Shown here: one piece after another, positions 10,266-20,590 of the stretch
How the letters are laid out: the number at the start of each line of letters is the position of its first letter
Position numbering within the stretch: the stretch's first letter is position 1
Source of the DNA: Manduca sexta
Lineage: Eukaryota; Arthropoda; Insecta; Lepidoptera; Sphingidae
Assembly: GCF_014839805.1 (NCBI RefSeq)
Contig: NC_051118.1
Location: forward strand, 8,734,391-8,798,390
Direction of reading: 5' to 3'
Length of the DNA stretch: 64,000 nucleotides
The notes under the pieces: model-generated
Seen by the model: only the letters and a program-made list of their open reading frames with translations
What the model was told of the DNA's origin: nothing
Databases searched by the model: none
Program-made: the position numbers and the translations under genes

Positions 10266-13230
10266 AGAAATTACTTGTGATTTTTACTGTTTACTTTTAT
10301 ATAAAATATACACGGATAGCATAGATATAAAATGTGACGTCAGATTAAAAAATACGAAGACTATATTTTCATAATAAAATGGCGCCCGGGGTATATTCCT
10401 AATTTTTTTGTTAGTAAATTTCTTTTTTAAATGCGATATTTTTTCTATATAATAAATACATTTTCATTTGTATATTTTTCTCAATTTTAAACCGCAAAAA
10501 ACTAGAAAATTTAGGGAGAAATAATATTCTTTTGCTGGTTTTTGGAACATGACCTCGCATTTCGAAAGCAACTCACGATTATTTTCCTGGGTAACTGGTG
10601 CCAAACACTTTTTGCTGTATATAAATTAGGAGGATGCAAAAATGAAGATTATGAGGTTTTTTTTTTTTTTTGCATATTCCTTACCTTATATTCTCTTGAC
10701 TCGATCTTCAGGGGTTTTGGGCTACATTTTTTTAAATATGTATCAGGGCTTCCACTCATATAAAAAATATATAAAAAAATGAATCTTGTCGCTTTGAAAG
10801 TATTTTTTAATCTAACGCTAGACCACGTGACATCATGTTACGAGCAAGCCCTGGCCCAAAAAGTGATCTCAAACGCGGCGGCCAGGGTTCGCCCAGCAAT
10901 CACTGCCATTGTTGTCTCGAAAATGTACCTTATGTCGACACAACAGAATCCAATTAAGGCTGTATCATCGTTTCATTTCAAATCGCTTGTCGAAAAATAT
11001 ATCACTTTTTGTAGAGTCAGTGAATCTTACGTCATTTTCATTACATTTTCAATGACTGAGCAAATATGTAAAGAAGACAATTGTATATATGAGAAGTATC
11101 TGTTTATATTTGAAAATATTTTTAAAAATTTTGATAGATAGTTTTTAAATATACCGTTCCACTGAATAGACTCATAAATTTAAAAAAAATATGGAAATTT
11201 CGAAAATTGAATATTTTATGACATACACATTTTACAAATAAGAACTGTTTTATAAAAATTTTAAAAATAGAACACTAAAAAAAATATTTTTACATAACTT
11301 TTTTACTATTTTAAATAAAGAAGTATTTATCTTTGAAACTAAAGTTCCATAGATTACATTAGGCTGTTTCGATTTACAAAAAAATATAGAAATGAAACAG
11401 ATTCCTCTCATATATATACTATATGTTCGTATTAAGGTATATAATAGTTAATGTTGTACATAGAGTATATAGGTGTTAATGTAAATTGGTTGTATATAAT
11501 TTTGGATCAGTAATCGAATGTTTTAGAATTAATTTCTTTTTCATAACTCCTTGAACTCAAGGTATCGTTTTGCGTGAACTCTTGTTATTCTAATCCCTTC
11601 CTATGTTATTGTTGCTGTCTCTTTTATTTAATAAAACGAGTAATTGTATATATTTAGAATAACGCTAAGCGACTAGGATATCATCTTGGGTTATTTTTTT
11701 GTTGATTTCATAAATTTTTATCCTATTAAAGTACCTTTTTACATTATTTTGTTAGAAATTATTCCCCTACTTACTTATATTAAGATGTTATAAATTAATG
11801 AGAAATATAGTTTTTTTCTATTGTTGATAAGTACAATGGGTTTTGTCAATGTTTTTCGCTACTTAATTGTGTTTTTGGTAGCTACGAATGCGGGTTATAT
11901 TCTGCATAACGATTTTATTTTGAATAAAACAACTAAATATAATAAACGCATAATTTTGTCAACTAAGTATGTATATGTGGGTATTATCTGGTTGACATGT
12001 AAAACGGGTCATGAAACTTATAGTTACCACTTTGTTTCCTACATAATTAAGTATGGCGTCTACACTGACTGAGGGTCTATTTATTTTAACGCATAATTTT
12101 TTTCCAAAAAAATTATGAGAATGAATGTGTAGAGGTCATAATTCCCACTCCGTCCCGTTGCGTTATTTAATATAAGAACATATAGCCACTGGAAACTATT
12201 TTTGATGGAATATTGCGGTACCATATACAATTTTATAGTTAAATATTTCTGATATTGTTCGTTGGAGGCTCATTAGATGTAAAGCACGATGTATAAAAAG
12301 ATTTTCAAAATGTCAATTAATCACGATTCGAAGAGGCCTTTAGCTTTTTTCGCCGTATTGTTATTTTTTTTTTGTTTTCTTCCTCAACGTCCATATGGTG
12401 CTATAAGATCAAATCTTTCTATAATTCTGAGCCAAAGACTTTTATGTTTTTTTCCACATTTTATACGGGCTATCTGCTTTATTTATCACTTATTTAAAAA
12501 TGGTTTATTTTGTTGTTTTTTTTTCCGTTTTACGAGAGGCAAATTGTGATATATATAAGTGAATAGCCTATATAATACTTTGTTATATATCTTGTATGCT
12601 TCAAAAATCGTCTATTTTGTAATATACGAGGCCTTGTGAAATTTTCTCTGACAATAATGTTAGTGGTAAAGTGGTTGAACGAACCGCATAATTTTGATGT
12701 TATAGGTGCAATTAAATTTAATATATACATATTTAATATAATAAGTCTTTTTTTGACAACCCTACCTACTATCAAATACATCATATTTTTAGGGGAAGAG
12801 TGATATTATTTTTTATTATATAATAAGTATCTAGTACGAGAGATCTAGAAGAATTGATATCGCATATGCATTACAAAAGTCTAGTTGTTTACTCAAAGGA
12901 TCTCAAGACACTATCCTAGTCTAGTTTATTTAGATTTTCTTCTGCTGTTAGATATTGTCGTAATCAGAACACCTTAACCAGCTTCCTAGCTATACCTGGT
13001 TAAGAATGAGAAACATAAATAACTACGAGCAAATGGTATAAAATATTATGTTGAGTGACCTTCTGCCCATGAACTGCTATGATGCTTATTAAAAAAAGAA
13101 TACAGACTGTTGTAGTATTTTAATTAGAATACTGTAGTTTATACCAGATGTATTGCCACGTGCTCCTCTTCTGGTTTTGTACGATGACAGAATTAGTAAT
13201 GAAATATTGAATCTCATAATGGTTATTGAT
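10266..13230. other. AT-rich stretch with no recognisable repeat
   Basis: Nearly 3 kb without any of the repeat families that crowd the rest of the window. The open frame at 10779-11141 (120 residues) has no recognisable motif. A short hairpin of A and T runs lies at 12090-12115. Either a 3' untranslated region or unique intergenic/intronic DNA. Confidence 0.3.
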
Positions 13231-13249
13231 AATGTGCTGATGTCGCAAA

Positions 13250-13440
13250 ACTATCATCATCAGCCACATAAAGTCCATTGAAGATAAGCCTCCCTCAAAA
13301 ACTTCCAGACAGACCTGTCGAAAGCGGCCTGCATCCAGCGTGTTCCTGGGACCTTTATCAAGTCCTCTGTCCACCTTTACAAACATGCTCTTGCCAAAAA
13401 AACTCGTAAACATGGGATGATACATCAACTATTACGAGAC
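13250..13440 (-). mobile_element. Decayed LINE 3' end
   Basis: Reads ATCATCATCAGCCACA, then GTCCATTGAAG and GCGGCCTGCATCCAGCGTG, the antisense of the 3' end of the non-LTR element seen better at 62.5 kb. Heavily mutated and 5'-truncated; it keeps the (GAT)n tail. Confidence 0.6.
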
Positions 13441-13640
13441 TTTCCCGCCCCACACCCACCACTACAACTCCTGTAAGGATCAGCAGTGGCACGCCTTTTA
13501 TCACACCGAGCAGTGAAGCTCGGCGAGTCTCATGGAAAACTAATATGTCATTGTCAACTATTAGTAAAACATTAGTATATTAAGGGGGGTGGCCTGATCA
13601 TAAATATATTATTGGTGGATGGAAATATAGTGTAGTATTT

Positions 13641-13927
13641 CATCATCATCAGCCACAGGATGTCCATTGCTACATGGGCTTCCCCCAAAGATTTTCAGAT
13701 CGACCTATTGTAAGCAGCCCGCATCTAGTGACCTCCTTCGACTTTTATGAGGTCATCTGTCCTCGTGGCCGGACGTCCGACGCTGCACTTGCCAGTTCGT
13801 GGTCTCCACTCCAGAACCTTCTAGCCCCGTCGGCCATCAGTTCTGCGAGCTATGTGCTCGCCCACTGCCACTTCAGCTTGCGAATGCGATGGACTATGTC
13901 GGGGACTTTCTTTCTTCTATGGGTGTA
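13641..13927 (-). mobile_element. Decayed LINE 3' end, C-terminal coding remnant
   Basis: Same family as 13.25 and 62.5 kb. The minus frames still give pieces such as HIARRTDG and a SVGRP-like block, which belong to the C-terminal tail of this endonuclease/reverse-transcriptase element. Frames are broken. The (GAT)n tail lies at 13641-13650. Confidence 0.65.
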
Positions 13928-14152
13928 GTATTTAAATTAGAATAATTTAAAAGTAAATCAGTTGTCAACTGAACCTTGTCATATCACACAACAGAGACGA
14001 GCTTGTATAAGCCGATAGAACTGTTTTTCAATAAATGTATCAAGCAAATTTTATTTAAGACAGCAATTCCCAAGAATTGACCCATTAATGTAGTATAATT
14101 CATTCAAAACGCTTCTAATTTTATGTATCTTTGCCATGAGGTGATATACTAG

Positions 14153-14419
14153 ACTTAGGAATTTAAACCGATTTTATTTAAAAAAAATACAAACTATTAC
14201 AAGTGTAATCTTAATCTTTGATGAATTACAAATTATCATTAAATTATTATTACTAGCAGAAATTCAACACTATAATGCAACGACTGTCTCGTCCGAATGC
14301 CAACGGCAAAGTAAGTCCGCACTGGCGCAGGCGCTCGCTCGAGCTCTCCCTACTCCCTTCCACAACTACTGTGACGTCACGTAGGCCACGCCTCTTCACA
14401 AACTAGTTCGCTCCTTATT
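14153..14419 (-). repeat. 3' LTR (element sense)
   Basis: Identical to 19344-19610. It carries a perfect palindromic TGACGTCA (14372-14379) and a poly(A)-signal-like AATAAA on the minus strand (14173-14178) close to its downstream end. It begins AATAAGG and ends CCTAAGT rather than the common TG...CA. The stop codon of the downstream pol segment lies inside its first bases. Confidence 0.95.
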
Positions 14420-14593
14420 CGGCCTCTCCTGACTGCGATGCGCCCTCGCGAGCAATAGAGCTGTGTTGTGAACCTGAACATGCTTGCTGGGGCTCTATGG
14501 TCTGGCGTGCGAAGGCTGGTACGTTTGTATCTGCCTCCACATCATGGTGTTCGGTATGCGAATTTCCGTTATCTTGTAATTCGTCATCGTCAT
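14415..14593 (-). CDS. pol C-terminal acidic tail, possible second exon
   Basis: Open minus frame after a TTTTCAG acceptor at 14594-14600. It starts with a run of aspartates and continues as a polar, acidic tail ending in GEAE before a TAA that overlaps the LTR. It lacks its own convincing start: the nearest ATG lies upstream at 14670-14672, and the residues between that ATG and the acceptor look noncoding. Its phase matches the upstream integrase frame if 14594-15001 is removed. Acidic tails in this position are usual in related elements, which supports its being the true pol terminus. Splicing itself is inferred. Confidence 0.55.
14421..14431 (-). other. Possible polypurine tract
   Basis: Just upstream of the 3' LTR in element sense the sequence reads AGGAGAGGCC. 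It is in the position where plus-strand priming occurs in LTR elements, but it is short and interrupted. Confidence 0.35.
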
Positions 14594-15001
14594 CTGAAAA
14601 CCACATATTTTTGACATTAATTTCACTAAAAGAATAAACACTACCCATCCTATGACGGATAGTAATTCTCATGAGCAGAGCCCTCAGGATACTCAGACGT
14701 GCAGAGCTCTCGAGTTACACGTCACACGGCAGAGCCCTCAGGTTGCCAACTATTATGCAGAGCCCTCAGGATACATAATTTATGTAAATCGGTCGTAGAG
14801 CTCTCGGGATACGACAACAAATGCCAGAGCCCTCAGGTTGGCCATTGTGCAGAGCCCTCGGGATACACAAAACATACTCAAACTCATTTTGCTACAATCG
14901 CCAATCGCAGAGCCCTCGGGATGCGATGACAAATGCCAGAGCCCTCAGGATGGCAAGGACAGAGCCCTCAGGATGTCCAAAAATAATTAAAGTTAACTTA
15001 C
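14594..15001 (-). other. Intron-like interval inside pol
   Basis: In element sense the interval opens with a consensus donor GTAAGT directly after a GAG-G and closes with GTGGTTTTCAG. The upstream segment leaves one base of a codon and the downstream segment supplies two, so joining keeps frame and restores an aspartate. Unspliced, the integrase frame runs another 36 or so codons through the repeat array to a stop at 14892. A sense-orientation intron is unusual for a retrotransposon, because each round of copying from spliced RNA would erase it. Confidence 0.5.
14672..14978. repeat. Array of ten core-plus-covarying-arm hairpins
   Basis: Ten copies of a 14-nt core, AGAGCCCTCAGGAT on the plus strand with a few changes, start at 14677, 14703, 14731, 14759, 14797, 14826, 14851, 14909, 14938 and 14961. 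Each core is flanked by short arms that pair with each other but differ between copies: TGAG/CTCA, GACGTG/CACGTC, GGCA/TGCC, ATTATG/CATAAT, GTCGT/ACGAC, GCCA/TGGC, TTGTG/CACAA, ATCGC/GCGAT, TGCC/GGCA, GGAC/GTCC. Many units keep an extra C before and A after the core. Spacing is irregular (23-58 nt) and the linkers are unrelated, so this is not a tandem repeat. I found no copy of the core elsewhere in the window. Confidence 0.9.
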
Positions 15002-17402
15002 CCTCGAAAAATGTAGCACACACATCGGGAGTCCACTCCCCATGCCACTTCACCATGTACTCGGCAGCGGCTTGCGTAGTTTTACCAAAGGAGCCAGATA
15101 ATAATTTCAATTCATATCGATCATGTGGCAATACTCTTTTGACCACGTATGGTCCGCGCATACCAGAATCCAATTTGCCCGCAGTTTGATTTGTTTTACG
15201 CACAAACACCGTGTCGCCCATACAAAACGAACGCGGGGCCTTTCGCCTTTCGTTTACACGAGCATCTTGCCGAGTGCGATTTTCGTCTAACAGTCTAGAA
15301 GCACGTTGTCGAGCGAGCTCGCGTAGCGATTCGCGATTTGGACTTGTGGCATCCAAAGCCACATCGCGCACCAGTGACCGTATGATCGGCGTTGCACAGT
15401 CAATGCCAATTAACAAATTTAAAGGCGAACATCGAATCGACTTTTGTACAGTAATGTTCAAGGTGAGCTGTATTTTCCACAAAATATTTGACCATTCTTC
15501 GTGTCTGAAATTTGCTTCTACACGAATCATATTTGCTACCGTGCGACAATACCGCTCAACTTGTCCATTGCTTTGATGCATTCCAGGAGTAATGAAATGC
15601 ATCTCACAGCCCAATTCCTTAACCCAATTAACAAATAATGCACTCTCATACATGCGACCACGATCAGCAATTATAAGTCTAGGTGCACCAAAGAGTGAAA
15701 ATGAATTTTCAAAAATTTTCTTTAACTCGCTCGCATCTTGTTTGTGCATTGAATATAAAAGGCAATACTTAGTAAATGCGTCTACATTAATAACAACATA
15801 TTTGAAACCCTTTGAATCTGGAAGTGGCCCTAAAACATCAGTGTGAACTGTATCAAACGGTTTGTTAGGCTTGTTCCATGATTCAATAGGTTGTAGAGGC
15901 TGACGCGGTACAGTTTTATGAGAAATACAAACAATACAATGTTGTATATACTTGTGTACAAACTTTCTTAATCCAGGAAACCAAAAATGTTTTAATATTA
16001 GTTCAACAACCTTTTCTGCACCAATGTGCTGGTGTTCGTCATGAAACACACGCAACAAACTAAGGCGGTGGCCTTTTGGTATATAGCACAGCAAACGTGG
16101 ATTTTCTCCAACTACATCCATTTTGTAATAAAGTACATCATTACGATTAACATATCGCGAGGAGTCCACTTCCCCGGCTCCGAGCCTTTGCAACAAATTT
16201 TGCACTTCTTCGTCTGCGGCCTGCGCTATCTGAGCCCAGTTTTGAGGTTTACGTATTTCACAAATGTTTACTGGATTTCGACTAAAGTAATCAGCATGAG
16301 ATAACGCAGCCCCCTTACGATATTCAAGCTCAAAGTCATAATCCTGCAAAAATATCCACCACCGAGCGACTCTCGGCAGTAAATCTTTCTTCCGCTGAGT
16401 CAACTTCAGCGCATTACAATCTGTTACAACTTTAAATTTAATTCCAATTAAATAATGTCTAAAATGTTGTAACGCCTTGACGACAGCCAACGTTTCCAAC
16501 TCATACGAGTGGTAACGAGGTTCAGCACCTTGAGTGACTTTGCTGAAGTAAGCAACAGGTCGTTTAAATTCACCCTTATGCGTTTGGAGTAAAACCGCAC
16601 CATAACCGTGCGCCGAGGTATCTGTATGCACCTCGGCAGGCAGAAAGGGATCAAAAATAACCAAAATTGGCTCACTAGTCAATCGCTCTATTATATCTTT
16701 TCGTACTTTTTCTTGATTCTTGCCCCATATGAACTGGACACCCTTGCGAGTTAAATTGCCAATACATGCAGTCATCTGAGAATACGCGGGGATGTATCGG
16801 CGAAAGTAACCTGCCAGACCTAAAAACTGACGTACCTCTTTTACGTTACTTGGTACACGCGAATTTAATAAAGCCTCTACTTTATGCGCGCTCGGCCTTA
16901 CCTGACCGTTGCTGATTGTTCGCCCTAAGTATTCGACTTCGGTAGCAAGAAACTTACATTTCTTTAAATTAAGAGAGAATCCTGAGTCAGTTAGAGTTAT
17001 GAGAACTTCTTGGAGGATTTGTAAACCCTCGTCGACGGTAAGACTAGGTATTAGCACATCGTCAATATAGACGCAAACTTTACTAGAGTCTATAAAAGTT
17101 CGCAGGGTATTAGATATTATGCGCTGATAAACTATGGGCGCGTTCGCAAGGCCGTAAGGCATCTTGACATACTCGTAGTGTCCTTCCGGAGTAACGAAAC
17201 CCGTGCGATGAATAGAATCATTATCCATTTTAATTTGGTGAAAACCGGTAGCCATATCAAGGCTAGTGAAATATTTAGCTTGACCCAAACGATCAATGTG
17301 ATCATCTATTAGAGGTAATGGATAGTGATCTTTCACGGTATTCGCATTTAACGCCCGGAAGTCCACACAAAGTCTATCACTACCATCTTTCTTTTTTAAC
17401 AA
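15002..17402 (-). CDS. pol: pol: reverse transcriptase, RNase H, integrase
   Basis: Element polymerase, counted from the ATG at 17402. Reverse transcriptase copies element RNA into DNA; the YIDD catalytic motif is at residues 112-115. RNase H follows with VHTDTSAHG, an ELETLAVV block and VVTDCNAL. Integrase has an HHCC zinc region at about 455-500 and the catalytic D522, D580 and E616, whose 57- and 35-residue gaps are canonical. A GPY module (GPYVVKRV) sits near residue 750. The ATG is not a real start: the frame belongs to the upstream gag-protease frame, and the first fingers of the reverse transcriptase lie on the other side of a one-base slip at about 17395. The open frame continues to 14892 if the intron-like interval is not removed. 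All catalytic residues of these three enzymes appear intact. Confidence 0.93.
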
Positions 17403-19270
17403 GAAGAACAGGACTGGAAAATTCTGATTCTGATTCTCTTATGACGCCTTTGCTTAACAAATCTTTAATAATCTCTCTTACTCGCAATTTTTCGTCATGG
17501 GACATCTTATAAGGTCTATAAACTACTGGGGTTTCTTTATGTAAGCGAATGTGCATGGTACCAGTTGTAACTGTAGTGGAGGCAGTACCAGCAATCAAAT
17601 AATTCATAAAATTCTCGAGAATTTTCATCAACCGCTCCCTATCCTTGCCAACTAATGGGGTGTTAACTAACAATGATGTATTAGATTCTATTTTCAATAC
17701 AGTGTTGGTTCTCGTAAGCAGTTGTTTGCCTCGTGTTCGTGTATAGACAACGCCATCTCTGTTCAATACATCAGTGCCTATAATTACTGGTGTATTCATG
17801 TATCGATCCATTACAACATGAAAATCGACTTCGAGGGTAATCTCGGAAAACTCAACTGTTAGAGTAGTACAGTACGTAGATTCTATCTCTTGGCTACCTA
17901 TACCACGCAGTACGCGGAATGATGGTGTCTGTGTACATTGAAAATGTTTTGTAACCGATTCAGATATCAAAGAAATTGTCGATCCGCTATGAATTAAGAT
18001 ATCAACAGGCACACCCTGAATTACTGCGGTCGCAATATCGTTTTGCTTATACATATTAGAGGTCTCACGACAAAAATTAACGCCTGACTTACCGCGTGAT
18101 TCGGAACGTTGTTTAGCAAAACAATCATCCACTTTATGGCCAATTTTCTTACAAAATGAACAAGGTTCACGCTTCAACATTGAATTATTGGCACTATTTC
18201 TAGATAGATTACTTGTTGAGGCCTCTGGTCGTACTCGTTTTGTACATAAATTCTGCTTATGACCAAAATTACCGCAAGAAAAACATCTCGGTTTTATACT
18301 ACAATGCTCGCGCTTTCGTATGTTTAATTGAGACTCATTTTTGCGAATCATACCGCGTGGTCGGTCGCCCAATGGTATAGTAGGTTGTATAGATTTTGTA
18401 TATATCGATAAGAAATTTACTATGTCATCCGGCGGTAGGTGAGAATTTGTAGCAACCGCACGAATGTGAGGATCTGTTATTCCGCGGATGACAATTGCCG
18501 AAATCAACTCGTCGCTTAACCCATGGATTATGCGCAAACGTAACAAAGAACGCCGGGCATACTCGGCATAGGTAGAATAATTATCAGAATCTGTTTTCAT
18601 TACATCAAATAAAATATTCGCAAAATCTAAACGACGGGGACACAAAGCTTTAAACTCTCGTTTAAAATTGGACCAACTACGATCATTACTAGCCCATTCG
18701 TGAAGCCAAAGACGTGCATCACCTTTTAAGCACATACCAATACGCGATAAGCACTCGCGATCGTCCCACTTATTTAATAAACGCATATGATCAACATCAC
18801 GACACCATACATCAAAATCATGTAAAGACGGGTCGAAATTTGGTATGAAAATATGGTTTGATCTTACCGGCATTGCGTTAAATGCGTTTACCAACTTATC
18901 GGCTACTTCACTAATAACCGTCTCCGTCGCGCGGCGGTGATCGTCGTTCGGTACGTCTGAACTTGCCGCACAGGAAGCGCCGCTGGAAGGCACAGGAAGC
19001 GCCGCTGGAAGGCACAGCCAGCGCGCCCATTGGTTCACTCAACAGCGTCGGCGGCACCGGCACAGTAACGGGTTCGGGCACCGGCACAGTAACAGTATCG
19101 GGCACCAACATGTGCCGCTCGGTCGATGGACCCGCTACCTCATTGTTAGTGCTCACGCGCCGATCTTCCAAAGCGTTCAAGCGATTCACGATTGCTTGAA
19201 GCTGTTGTTCCAAGGCAGGAATAGGTGGTCGATTTTGCCTGCAGCTTCTTCGTTTTGATTTATCCGCCAT
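17380..19270 (-). pseudogene. gag: gag and protease, frameshifted
   Basis: The likely start is the ATG at 19268-19270 (MADKSKRR). The frame is broken by a 22-bp tandem duplication at 18972-19015, and the 552-residue remainder lies in the next frame (19038-17380). In that remainder a retrotransposon gag domain covers about residues 60-220, and CCHC knuckles sit at about 252-265 (CFSCGNFGHKQNLC) and 293-306 (CSFCKKIGHKVDDC). A protease follows. At its active site the sequence reads LIHSGST, with histidine (codon 17989-17991) where the family has the catalytic aspartate. The frame ends in the start of the reverse transcriptase at a second break. Gag would package RNA and the protease would cut the polyprotein; this copy should supply neither in working form. 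Confidence 0.9.
18972..19015. repeat. 22-bp perfect tandem duplication in gag
   Basis: Two adjacent identical 22-bp units (18972-18993 and 18994-19015). Twenty-two is not a multiple of three, so the second copy shifts the gag frame. With a single unit the frames on both sides agree, which marks the duplication as the lesion. Confidence 0.95.
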
Positions 19271-19327
19271 TGTCACAAAAAGTATGCACTGATAGTTAAA
19301 GTCTAAAAGAATTCTAAGAGTGAGCAA

Positions 19328-19343
19328 CGAATCCCACTTCTGA
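19328..19343 (-). other. Primer-binding site, leucine tRNA-like
   Basis: Directly after the 5' LTR in element sense comes TCAGAAGTGGGATTCG. From knowledge of tRNA sequences this matches the acceptor and T-arm side of a leucine tRNA, starting a few bases inside the CCA end. I have no tRNA alignment to confirm the isoacceptor. Confidence 0.6.
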
Positions 19344-19610
19344 ACTTAGGAATTTAAACCGATTTTATTTAAAAAAAATACAAACTATTACAAGTGTAAT
19401 CTTAATCTTTGATGAATTACAAATTATCATTAAATTATTATTACTAGCAGAAATTCAACACTATAATGCAACGACTGTCTCGTCCGAATGCCAACGGCAA
19501 AGTAAGTCCGCACTGGCGCAGGCGCTCGCTCGAGCTCTCCCTACTCCCTTCCACAACTACTGTGACGTCACGTAGGCCACGCCTCTTCACAAACTAGTTC
19601 GCTCCTTATT
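19344..19610 (-). repeat. 5' LTR (element sense)
   Basis: Identical to 14153-14419. As the upstream LTR in element sense it would drive transcription. It contains TGACGTCA (19563-19570), a full palindromic CRE-like site, and a GC-rich half. No clear TATA box is seen. Transcription direction is toward lower coordinates. Confidence 0.95.
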
Positions 19611-19617
19611 CTAGTAT

Positions 19618-19910
19618 AATATCAGCCATGAGTTATACATATAATTCTGGCTGTCCTAATTCTGGCGACCTCAGACCTCTTCTACTACTGAGAGGGTTTA
19701 GGTCTTAGTTCACCAAGCTGGTCGGATTCGAGTTGGCAGAATTCACATACCCTCGAAATTCTTACAACAATTTTCCTTCACTGTTAAAGCAAGCGATAAT
19801 TCACAAAGAATACACACATAACTTTAGAATAGTCAGGTGCGCCCTTGGGTTTTGAACCTGCGGACATTCGCCTCGCTAGTCGGTTCCACTTCGAACTAGG
19901 CTATCGCTGC
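19618..19910 (-). mobile_element. SINE-A copy, diverged
   Basis: Minus-strand SINE-A with an inserted or scrambled 3' end (ATAATTCTGGCTGTCC) but a clear head ending GGCTATCGCTGC. It begins four bases after the LTR element's right target duplication, so the LTR element probably landed at the tail of this SINE. Confidence 0.8.
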
Positions 19911-20439
19911 AGATGCTTGCAGTAATTGCAAGTAAACATAAAGACGCCGATACTCTTGGCTGGACAGTTCCGTATTCACCCAGGTCATGAATTAGTCTAG
20001 GATACCTATAAATAAACCTAGAGAAAGATCAGGTGTAGAATATGTCAAGGTGATCCCCGATACAATGCGGGGTATTTCAGAGCGAGCTGCCCTGCCAATA
20101 AATGTGAATGGTATGGCAAACGTTTGGGCAAATGTTGGGCGTCAGCAGATCAATAGTCTATTGTTAAAATTGATAGATGTAGTGGAGTAGTTGAAGGGTT
20201 TTACATGCTGAGGATACTGGTTGATTTCAGGTCTGATGATATAAACTATGCTTTTTATCAGACTAGAACGGTCCCCTATAAATGGTAACAGAACTACCCA
20301 TTGACGTAACTACACCGCAAAGACCTGTAGAAAATTAATGGAATGGGCATCCTCAACATCTATATAGATTTTTTTCAGGCGACAGCTTTTTTATGTCCCA
20401 AAACCAAAAAAATAATGTAAATTTCATAAGTTCGGGCCT

Positions 20440-20590
20440 CTGCATCCGTTGCACATGGCAGTATACACATCAATCTACTGGTTCCACCCATCATTAAATA
20501 GGATCTAACATACCTAAACAAATATGGGTCTGTACAGCTCTGCCTAGGCCTGAAAAGGGAAGGTGTGATGCTACCTACGAACATGAAGAC
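20440..20590 (+). repeat. Repeat H, diverged copy
   Basis: AATAGGATCTAACATACC, then CTGTACAGCTCTGCCTAGG and GAAAAGGGAAGGTGTGATGC, aligns with 38400-38490. It may be a SINE-B-related tail. The remaining sequence between 19911 and 21140 shows nothing I can assign. Confidence 0.4.

Larger units (their letters stand above)
14153..19610 (-). mobile_element. Ty3/gypsy-type LTR retrotransposon
   Basis: A 5,458-bp element with two LTRs of 267 bp that I find identical base for base with no indel. It is flanked by CTAG on both sides (14149-14152 and 19611-19614), read as a 4-bp target duplication. In element sense the order is LTR, primer site, gag with two CCHC knuckles, protease, reverse transcriptase, RNase H, integrase, LTR. 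RNase H before integrase, the YIDD motif and the integrase GPY module place it with Ty3/gypsy (Metaviridae). No envelope gene is seen. The coding region has two frame breaks and a substituted protease residue, so this copy should not move on its own. Confidence 0.95.

Noticed and set aside
14415..14672. An envelope gene downstream of pol
   Set aside because: The frame is short, acidic and polar with no signal peptide, membrane segment or glycosylation pattern; a pol tail fits better.
14699..15846. Plus-strand open frames of 76-122 residues across the LTR element
   Set aside because: They lie antisense to pol or in the hairpin array and have no motif.
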